From NCBI RefSeq assembly GCF_021538895.1, contig NZ_JADDRL010000037.1, positions 1 to 64,000 on the forward strand: a stretch of 64,000 bases of DNA. The letters are read 5' to 3'. The stretch is from Streptomyces olivochromogenes. GTDB taxonomy: Bacteria; Actinomycetota; Actinomycetes; Streptomycetales; Streptomycetaceae. Below the pieces are notes generated by a model. That model ran no database searches, was not told the DNA's origin, and was given only the letters and a program-made list of their open reading frames with translations. This document shows, piece by piece, positions 33,546 to 40,122 of the stretch; within the stretch, counting starts at the first letter, position 1, and every line of letters starts with the position of its first letter. The position numbers were made by a program, and so were the translations under genes.

Positions 33546-33980
33546 ATGCCGAACCTCACCGAGCCCGCCACCGCCTCCGACGTACCCGAGGCCGGGTTCG
33601 CCCGGCAGCTTCCGGTGTTCGCGATCATCGGCCTGGTGTCCACCGCCGCCTATCTGGGCCTGTACGTGGCACTTCGGCCGGTGCTCGACGCCCAGCCCGC
33701 CAACCTGGTCGCGCTCCTGGTCACGGCCGTGGCCAACACCGCGGCCAACCGCCGGTTCACCTTCCGGGTGCGCGGCGCGGAGGGGGCCGCCCGGCATCAA
33801 CTGCAAGGGCTGGTGGCCTTCTTCGCCGGACTCGCGCTCAGCGGAGGGGCCCTCGCCGTGGTGCACCGGACTCTGCCCGACGCGCCGGAGGTGGAGGTCG
33901 GCGCACTGATCGTGGCCAATGCGGCCGCGACGGCGCTGCGCTTCGTGCTGCTGCGGCTGTGGGTGTTCCGGGGGCCTTGA
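33546..33980 (+). CDS. GtrA family membrane protein (lipid-linked sugar flippase-like)
   Basis: A 144-residue protein with four predicted helices, matching GtrA. The N-terminal FARQLPVFAIIGLVSTAAYLGLY, NLVALLVTAVANTAANRRFTF and a C-terminal RFVLLRLWVFRG are family features. GtrA proteins are thought to flip polyprenyl-phosphate sugars made by GtrB-type enzymes such as the divergent neighbour. Strong hairpins follow at 34008-34084. Confidence 0.88.
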   Translation: MPNLTEPATASDVPEAGFARQLPVFAIIGLVSTAAYLGLYVALRPVLDAQPANLVALLVTAVANTAANRRFTFRVRGAEGAARHQLQGLVAFFAGLALSGGALAVVHRTLPDAPEVEVGALIVANAAATALRFVLLRLWVFRGP

Positions 33981-34007
33981 GTCCCCGGGCCGCCGGAAAA
34001 GGCGAAT

Positions 34008-34059
34008 GGCCTGTCGCCGTGTCTTCCCGTCGGGGCGGACGGGAGCGCGGCGACAGGCC
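34008..34059. terminator. Long bidirectional terminator hairpin
   Basis: GGCCTGTCGCCG (34008-34019) pairs perfectly with CGGCGACAGGCC (34048-34059), with an inner TCCCGTC/GACGGGA stem. It lies between the GtrA gene and the convergent PEP carboxykinase, at the right edge of the accessory island. Confidence 0.85.
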
Positions 34060-34064
34060 TGGGC

Positions 34065-34084
34065 CCCGCACCTCGTTGTGCGGG
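34065..34084. terminator. Second hairpin of the tandem terminator
   Basis: CCCGCAC (34065-34071) pairs perfectly with GTGCGGG (34078-34084) around CTCGTT, immediately beyond the long hairpin. Confidence 0.6.
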
Positions 34085-34182
34085 ACCTCGCCGGTCCGGG
34101 AGGACTGCACCGCGGCCGGCCGTGACGATCGCTGGTCAGGGCATCCGAAGACCGGCCGCGGAGTCTTTCTTTCGTGCGGACC

Positions 34183-36006
34183 TCAGCCCAGGCGCTGCAC
34201 CAGCGCGTGGTACTGGTCCCACAGCTCCTTCGGGGTGTGGTCGCCGAACGTGTTGAGGTGGTCGGGGACGAGCGCCGCCTCCTCGCGCCAGACCTCCGTG
34301 TCGACCGTGAGCAGGAAGTCCAGGTCGGAGTCGGCGAGTTCGAGACCCTTGGTGTCGAGGGCCGCCTTGGCCGGCAGGATGCCGATGGGGGTCTCCACAC
34401 CCTCGGCCTTGCCGTCGAGACGCTCCACGATCCACTTCAGGACGCGGCTGTTCTCACCGAAGCCCGGCCAGACGAACTTGCCCTGGTCGTTCTTGCGGAA
34501 CCAGTTGACGTAGTAGATCTTCGGCAGCTTGGACTGGTCCTTGCCCTTGGCCACGTCGATCCAGTGGGCCATGTAGTCGCCCATGTTGTAGCCGCAGAAG
34601 GGCAGCATCGCGAAGGGGTCGCGGCGCAGCTCGCCGACCTTGCCCTCGGCGGCGGCGGTCTTCTCGGAGGCGACGTTGGCGCCCAGGAAGACGCCGTGGT
34701 TCCAGTCGAAGGACTCCGTCACCAGCGGCACCGCGCTGGCGCGGCGGCCGCCGAAGAGGATCGCCGAGATCGGCACACCCTTCGGGTCCTCCCACTCCGG
34801 CGCGATGATCGGGCACTGGGCGGCGGGGACCGTGAAGCGGGCGTTGGGGTGGGCGGCCGGGCTGTCGGACCGAGGCGTCCAGTCGTTGCCCTTCCAGTCC
34901 GTCAGGTGGGCCGGAGTCTCCTCCGTCATGCCCTCCCACCAGATGTCGTTGTCGTCGGTGAGCGCGACGTTGGTGAAGACCGCGTTGCCCCACAGCGTCT
35001 TCATCGCGTTGGCGTTGGTGTGCTCACCGGTGCCGGGCGCGACGCCGAAGAAGCCGGCCTCGGGGTTGATCGCGTACAGGCGGCCGTCCTCGCCGAAGCG
35101 CATCCAGGCGATGTCGTCGCCGATGGTCTCCACGGTCCAGCCGGAGATCGTCGGCTCCAGCATGGCGAGGTTGGTCTTGCCGCAGGCGGACGGGAAGGCC
35201 GCGGCGACGTACTTGGACTCGCCCTGCGGCGGGGTCAGCTTGAGGATCAGCATGTGCTCGGCGAGCCAGCCCTCGTCACGCGCCATGACGGAGGCGATGC
35301 GCAGGGCGTAGCACTTCTTGCCGAGCAGGGCGTTGCCGCCGTAGCCGGATCCGTAGGACCAGATCTCGCGGCTCTCCGGGAAGTGGGAGATGTACTTGGT
35401 CTGGTTGCACGGCCACGGGACGTCCTCCTGGCCCTCCTCCAGGGGGGCGCCGAGCGTGTGGACGGCCTTCACGAAGAAGCCGTCGTCGCCCAGCTCGTCC
35501 AGGACCGCCTGACCCATGCGCGTCATCGTCCGCATCGACACGGCCACGTAGGCGGAGTCCGTGATCTCCACGCCGAGCGCGGAGAGCGGGGAGCCCAGCG
35601 GGCCCATGCAGAACGGCACGACGTACATCGTGCGGCCCCGCATCGAGCCACGGAACAGGCCCTGCTCGCCCTGGAAGATCTCCCGCATCTCGGCGGGCGC
35701 CTTCCAGTGGTTGGTCGGACCCGCGTCCTGCTCCTTCTCGGAGCATATGAAGGTCCGGTCCTCGACGCGCGCGACGTCGGTCGGGTCGGAGGCGGCGTAG
35801 TAGGAGTGGGGGCGCTTGACCGGGTCCAGCTTCTTGAAGGTGCCCTTGCTGACGAGCTCCTCCGCGAGGCGCTCGTATTCGGCCTCGGATCCGTCACACC
35901 AGACCACGTTGTCCGGCTGGGTCAGTTCGACGATCTCGTTGACCCACGAGATCAGTTCCTGGTGGTTGGTGGGGATGACGGGGGGAGCCGCGTTGTCGCG
36001 CGCCAC
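34183..36006 (-). CDS. pckG: Phosphoenolpyruvate carboxykinase (GTP)
   Basis: A 607-residue gluconeogenic enzyme converting oxaloacetate and GTP to PEP, CO2 and GDP. The P-loop FPSACGKTNLAML, the metal and substrate residues around TIGDDIAWMRFGEDG, and the GYGGNALLGKKCYALR segment are all visible. The GTG at 36006 follows TAGGAG. The length matches the GTP-dependent class. It starts the core chromosome block to the right of the accessory island. Confidence 0.97.
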   Translation of the reverse strand: MARDNAAPPVIPTNHQELISWVNEIVELTQPDNVVWCDGSEAEYERLAEELVSKGTFKKLDPVKRPHSYYAASDPTDVARVEDRTFICSEKEQDAGPTNHWKAPAEMREIFQGEQGLFRGSMRGRTMYVVPFCMGPLGSPLSALGVEITDSAYVAVSMRTMTRMGQAVLDELGDDGFFVKAVHTLGAPLEEGQEDVPWPCNQTKYISHFPESREIWSYGSGYGGNALLGKKCYALRIASVMARDEGWLAEHMLILKLTPPQGESKYVAAAFPSACGKTNLAMLEPTISGWTVETIGDDIAWMRFGEDGRLYAINPEAGFFGVAPGTGEHTNANAMKTLWGNAVFTNVALTDDNDIWWEGMTEETPAHLTDWKGNDWTPRSDSPAAHPNARFTVPAAQCPIIAPEWEDPKGVPISAILFGGRRASAVPLVTESFDWNHGVFLGANVASEKTAAAEGKVGELRRDPFAMLPFCGYNMGDYMAHWIDVAKGKDQSKLPKIYYVNWFRKNDQGKFVWPGFGENSRVLKWIVERLDGKAEGVETPIGILPAKAALDTKGLELADSDLDFLLTVDTEVWREEAALVPDHLNTFGDHTPKELWDQYHALVQRLG

Positions 36007-36330
36007 GATTGCTCCTAAATGAGGGATTTTGTCCTTTGTTGCCCCGTGGGGGCCGCGGCCCGGACGCTTCGTAGCCGCTCATCCGGTGCCGACCGCACTC
36101 ATTTGATCATCCGATGGTAGTGCGCATATGTCCAGAGCGCATCACAGGTGAGCGACGTGAGGAAGACCACGGTTTTCGGCTTGTCCCGCGTTTCTTTGCG
36201 TGCACGTGAAGTTCGACTGAGGGACTCTTTGCGTACGGCCCTGGAGCCGCCGTGAGACGATGGCCACTCCGGGCACGCCATCGGCCGGGACTGGTACGTA
36301 ACTTACGGTTCCGTAGGTACGATTCCGGTC
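36007..36330. other. Intergenic region between pckG and the hemolysin III gene
   Basis: These 324 bases hold the divergent promoters and no convincing gene. A small minus-strand frame (36099-36281) lacks a good RBS and family resemblance. The striking element is the near-perfect palindrome at 36301-36318, close to the hemolysin III start. An AGGAG for pckG lies near 36011-36015. Confidence 0.6.
36301..36318. promoter_or_regulatory. Near-perfect palindrome, TetR-type operator candidate
   Basis: ACTTACGG-TT-CCGTAGGT is an 8+2+8 palindrome with one mismatch, 12 nt before the ATG at 36331. TACGG-N2-CCGTA cores are typical of TetR/FadR-type lipid regulators in actinobacteria. No regulator gene is adjacent. 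Confidence 0.55.
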
Positions 36331-37044
36331 ATGACTGCGTCCGCTCCCGACGCGCCCATGGAACCGCCGGCCGCCGGCCGCGGTCCCGTCGCGCTCTCCT
36401 TGCCGCACCCGGTCAAGCCGAAGCTCCGCGGCTGGCTGCATCTCGGCATGTTCCCGGCGGTACTCGTCGCCGGCCTGATCCTCACCGCCCTCGCCGACTC
36501 CCCGCGCGGTCGCGTGGCCTGCGGCGTCTACGTCCTGACGGCGTGCCTGCTGTTCGGCGTGAGCGCGCTGTACCACCGGGGCAATTGGAGTCCGCGCATG
36601 GACGGCATACTGCGCAGACTCGACCACGCCAACATCTTCCTGATCATCGCGGGCACCTACACGCCGCTGACCATGCTGCTCCTGCCCGGCGCCAAGGGGC
36701 AGTGGCTGCTGTGGGGCATCTGGGCGGCCGCGGCCGCCGGCATCGTCTTCCGTGTCTTCTGGGTGGGCGCCCCACGCTGGCTCTACACCCCCTGCTACCT
36801 GGCCATGGGCTGGGCGGCCGTCTTCTTCCTGCCGGACTTCATGCGCTCCGGCGGCATCGCGGTCCTGGTCCTGGTGATCGTGGGCGGCCTCCTCTACAGC
36901 GCGGGCGGAGTGATCTACGGGATCAAGCGCCCCAATCCCTCACCGCGCTGGTTCGGCTTCCACGAGGTGTTCCACTCCTTCACCCTCGCCGCCTTCGTCG
37001 TCCACTACGTCGGCATCTCCCTGGTGGCGTACCAGCACGCGTAA
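36331..37044 (+). CDS. Hemolysin III family (TrhA/YqfA) membrane protein
   Basis: A 237-residue seven-helix protein of the PAQR/hemolysin III family. Conserved metal-site features are seen in FGVSALYHRGNW (His) and HEVFHSFTLAAFVVHYVG (two His). In bacteria these proteins have been linked to membrane-lipid and energy homeostasis. ATG 36331 follows the palindrome. A short gap separates it from the MFS gene, which has its own promoter. Confidence 0.92.
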   Translation: MTASAPDAPMEPPAAGRGPVALSLPHPVKPKLRGWLHLGMFPAVLVAGLILTALADSPRGRVACGVYVLTACLLFGVSALYHRGNWSPRMDGILRRLDHANIFLIIAGTYTPLTMLLLPGAKGQWLLWGIWAAAAAGIVFRVFWVGAPRWLYTPCYLAMGWAAVFFLPDFMRSGGIAVLVLVIVGGLLYSAGGVIYGIKRPNPSPRWFGFHEVFHSFTLAAFVVHYVGISLVAYQHA

Positions 37045-37101
37045 CCGCCTCCCCCGACCACCGGCCACGGCTCATCCGAGCCGTGGCCATTTTCGTATGC
37101 G

Positions 37102-37131
37102 TTGACAGTAGCTCGATTTTGAGAGTTACTT
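37102..37131 (+). promoter_or_regulatory. Promoter with overlapping palindromic operator for the MFS-TetR operon
   Basis: TTGACA (37102-37107) is a perfect -35, with TTACTT (37126-37131) a possible -10 at 18 nt. AGTAGCTC (37107-37114) and GAGTTACT (37123-37130) form a 7-of-8 inverted repeat inside the promoter. The co-transcribed TetR protein is the likely binder. Confidence 0.6.
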
Positions 37132-37138
37132 TCATTTC

Positions 37139-38722
37139 ATGGCTACTGTCATTCCCTCCCAGGAGACGCGGCGCGACCCCCGCCGCTGGTGGGCCCTCGG
37201 GGCCCTGGTCGCGAGCATGCTGGTGCTCGGCTTCGACATGACGATCCTCAACGTGGCGCTGCCGACCATGGCGGAGCAGCTCGGCGCGACCACCGGCCAG
37301 CAGCAGTGGATGGCCGACGCGTACGTCGTCGTGTTCGCCGCGCTGATGCTCCCCGCGGGCCTGCTCGGCGACCGGTTCGGGCGGCGCCGGATGCTCATCA
37401 CCGGCCTCGGGATCTTCCTCGCCGGTTCCCTGGTCGGCATCCTGGCCGACGACGTGAACTGGGTGATCGCCGCCCGCGCGGTGATGGGCGTCGGCGCCGC
37501 GCTGGTCATGCCGCTCGCGCTGTCCGTGCTGCCCTCGCTGTTCGGGCCGGACGAGCGCACCCGGGCCGTCGGCATCATCTCGGCCGCCTCGGCGCTCGGC
37601 CTGCCGCTCGGCCCGATCATCGGCGGCTTCCTGCTGAACCACTTCTGGTGGGGCTCGGTCTTCCTGGTCAACGTCCCGATGGTGGCCATCGGCGTCGCGG
37701 CCTGCGTCCTCCTGCTGCCCGAGACCCGGGACCCTGCCTCCCCGAAGGTGGACGTCCTCTCCACCGTGCTCACCGCGTCCGGGCTGGCCGCCCTCATCTA
37801 CGCGATCATCGAGGCGCCCGGGCGCGGCTGGGGCGACGCCCGGGTACTGGCCTTCTTCGCCACGGCCGTCGTCCTGCTCACCGGGCTGGTCCTGCGCGAG
37901 CGCCGGGCCCTGCGGCCCATGCTCGACATGGGGCTGCTCGCCCAGCGCGGCTTCCTGCTCAACACCGTCGCCGCGACCCTGGTGATGTTCGTGCTGTCCG
38001 GCCTGATGTTCGTCCTGCCGCCCTACCTCCAGGCCGTCCTCGGCCATGACGCCCTCGGCACTGGGGTGCGTCTGCTGCCGATGATGGGCGGACTGATGAT
38101 CGCCGCCCGGGGAGCCCAGCCGGTCGTCGCGCGCTTCGGGCCCCGCGCCGTCGTCAGCGCCGGCCTGGTCGTCCTCGCCTTCGCCGCCCTGCTCGGCAGC
38201 CGTACGACCGCGGAGTCCGGCTACGGCTTCACCGCGCTGTGGCTCTCGATCGCCGGCCTGGGCTTCGGCTTCTCGGTCGTGCCCGCGATGGACGGGGCGC
38301 TGGCCGCCCTGCCCGCCGACCGGGCCGGCAGCGGCTCCGGGCTGCTCATGACCCTGCGCCAGGTCGGCGGCGCGATCGGCATCGCGCTGCTCGGCAGCCT
38401 GCTCGCGGGCGCCTTCCGCGACCGGCTCGACGTCACCGGGCTGCCCGGCGGGGCCGCGCACACCGCCGGGGAGTCCGTGGTGGCCGCGCACCTGGTCGCC
38501 GAGCGCGCGGGCTCCGCCCACCTGGTGGCCTCCGCGAATGGCGCGTACGTCCACGGCATGGGCCTGGTCCTGCTGGTCTGCGGCGCCGCCTCCCTGGTGG
38601 CCGCGCTGCTGGCCGCGGCGTTCCTGCCCGGCGGCGCACCAAAGCGGCGGAGCGCGACGGACGAGGATGCCACCGGGGCGGACCGGCCCGTGGTCACCCC
38701 GACGGAGGATGTCCGACAATGA
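37139..38722 (+). CDS. MFS drug efflux transporter, DHA2/EmrB-QacA type (14 helices)
   Basis: A 527-residue proton-linked exporter. Motif C is absent from what I can read, but motif A is present as LGDRFGRRRMLI and motif D1 as LNVALPTMAEQL, and there are about 14 hydrophobic segments. ATG 37139 begins right after the operator-promoter. Its stop overlaps the start of the TetR gene by 4 nt, giving a self-regulated efflux operon. Substrate unknown. Confidence 0.9.
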   Translation: MATVIPSQETRRDPRRWWALGALVASMLVLGFDMTILNVALPTMAEQLGATTGQQQWMADAYVVVFAALMLPAGLLGDRFGRRRMLITGLGIFLAGSLVGILADDVNWVIAARAVMGVGAALVMPLALSVLPSLFGPDERTRAVGIISAASALGLPLGPIIGGFLLNHFWWGSVFLVNVPMVAIGVAACVLLLPETRDPASPKVDVLSTVLTASGLAALIYAIIEAPGRGWGDARVLAFFATAVVLLTGLVLRERRALRPMLDMGLLAQRGFLLNTVAATLVMFVLSGLMFVLPPYLQAVLGHDALGTGVRLLPMMGGLMIAARGAQPVVARFGPRAVVSAGLVVLAFAALLGSRTTAESGYGFTALWLSIAGLGFGFSVVPAMDGALAALPADRAGSGSGLLMTLRQVGGAIGIALLGSLLAGAFRDRLDVTGLPGGAAHTAGESVVAAHLVAERAGSAHLVASANGAYVHGMGLVLLVCGAASLVAALLAAAFLPGGAPKRRSATDEDATGADRPVVTPTEDVRQ

Positions 38723-39357
38723 CCTTCATGACGGCCGCACGCACCTCCACCCCCGCCGACCGCCCGCGCCCGGGTCTGCGCGAGCGGAAGAAGATCAAGA
38801 CGCGCGAGGCGATCCGCACCGCGACGTACGAACTGATCGAGGAACAGGGGTACGACGCCACGACGATCGACCAGATCGCCGAGCGCGCCGAGGTGTCGCC
38901 GTCGACCGTCTTCCGGTACTTCCCGACCAAGGAGGACATCGTCCTCACGGACGAGTACGACCCGCTCATCATGGAGGAACTCAGGGCCCGGCCCGCCGAG
39001 GAGCCCTGGACCGAGTCCGTCCGGTACGTGATGCGGCGGGCCGTCCAGCTCGGCGTCGACGAGGACGCCACGGTGTCCCGGCTGCGGACCCGCCTGATGG
39101 TGGAGGTGCCCGCGGTGCGCTCGCGGATGATGGAGAGCATGTCGGTCACCGGCCGCATGCTCTGCCAGGCCGTCGCCGAGCGCACCGGCCGGGACCCGGA
39201 CAGCCTGGAGGTGCGGGTCTACGCCATGTCCCTGATCGGCGGCCTGATGGAGACCTCCCTGTACTGGGCCGAGAACGGCCACCGGGAGGACCTGGCGGAC
39301 CTCATCGACCGCACGCTGGACGTCCTGGAGCACGGCCTGCCCAGGGAAAATCCCTGA
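38719..39357 (+). CDS. TetR family transcriptional regulator
   Basis: A 212-residue repressor. The N-terminal HTH reads REAIRTATYELIEEQGYDAT, then TIDQIAERAEVSPSTVFRYF with the TetR FPTKEDI ending. The C-terminal ligand domain is helical. ATG 38719 overlaps the transporter stop (ATGA); an ATG at 38728 is an alternative. It should repress the operon through the palindrome at 37107-37130. Confidence 0.9.
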   Translation: MTFMTAARTSTPADRPRPGLRERKKIKTREAIRTATYELIEEQGYDATTIDQIAERAEVSPSTVFRYFPTKEDIVLTDEYDPLIMEELRARPAEEPWTESVRYVMRRAVQLGVDEDATVSRLRTRLMVEVPAVRSRMMESMSVTGRMLCQAVAERTGRDPDSLEVRVYAMSLIGGLMETSLYWAENGHREDLADLIDRTLDVLEHGLPRENP

Positions 39358-39390
39358 CCCGAGCTCCCCGGCCCGTGACATCCTGGCCAG

Positions 39391-40122
39391 GTGAACGGTC
39401 CCGAGATCCGCGTCGAAGTCGCCCCCGAGCTGTGCCTGTTCGTCCCGCACGCCCGCCGCGACGGCGCCACCCCCCTCGCCACCGACGGCGTCTCGACCCT
39501 GGGCCATGTCGTCGAGTCCCTCGGCGTCCCGCTCACCGAGGTCGGCGCGCTGGTCGTGGACGGCCGTGAGGTGCCGGTGTCGCACGTCCCGGCGGCGGGC
39601 GAGTCCGTGGAGGTACGGGCGGTGGGGCGGCCCCAGCGGGTGCCCGGCGCGCCCCTGCGCTTTCTCCTCGACGTCCACCTCGGCACCCTCGCCCGCCGGC
39701 TGCGGCTGCTCGGCGTGGACGCGGCGTACGAGTCGACGGACATCGGCGACCCGGCGCTGGCCGCGCGCTCGGCCGCCGAGAAGCGGGTCATGCTCAGCCG
39801 CGACCGCGGACTGCTGCGCCGCCGCGAGCTGTGGGCGGGCGCCTATGTCTACAGCACCCGCCCCGAGGACCAACTCCGCGACGTCCTCGGCCGCTTCGCC
39901 CCCGAACTGCGCCCCTGGACGCGCTGCACCGCCTGCAACGGCCTGCTCACGGAGGCCACCAAGGACCAGGTGGCCGACCGGCTCAAGGGCGGGACGCAGC
40001 GGTCGTACGACGTCTTCGCCCAGTGCTCGCAGTGCGAGCGGGTGTACTGGAAGGGCGCGCACCACGAGCAGTTGGAGGCTGTCGTGGCACGCGCCCTGGC
40101 GGAGCACTCGGAACGCGGCTAA
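39391..40122 (+). CDS. Mut7-C RNase domain protein with N-terminal ubiquitin-like domain
   Basis: A 243-residue protein. The N-terminal ~80 residues are a ThiS/MoaD-like beta-grasp domain (LGVPLTEVGALVVDGREVPV). The rest is a Mut7-C domain: PIN-like FLLDVHLGTLARRLRLLGVD and LSRDRGLLRRR acidic motifs, then a zinc ribbon CTACNGLL and CSQCERVYWKG. PIN-like proteins of this class are predicted RNases. GTG 39391 start. The TAA stop overlaps the TAG of the convergent oxidase gene by 2 nt. Confidence 0.85.
   Translation: MNGPEIRVEVAPELCLFVPHARRDGATPLATDGVSTLGHVVESLGVPLTEVGALVVDGREVPVSHVPAAGESVEVRAVGRPQRVPGAPLRFLLDVHLGTLARRLRLLGVDAAYESTDIGDPALAARSAAEKRVMLSRDRGLLRRRELWAGAYVYSTRPEDQLRDVLGRFAPELRPWTRCTACNGLLTEATKDQVADRLKGGTQRSYDVFAQCSQCERVYWKGAHHEQLEAVVARALAEHSERG

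Noticed and set aside
36099..36281. 60-residue minus-strand frame between pckG and the hemolysin III gene
   Set aside because: No RBS, no recognisable motif, and it overlaps regulatory sequence.
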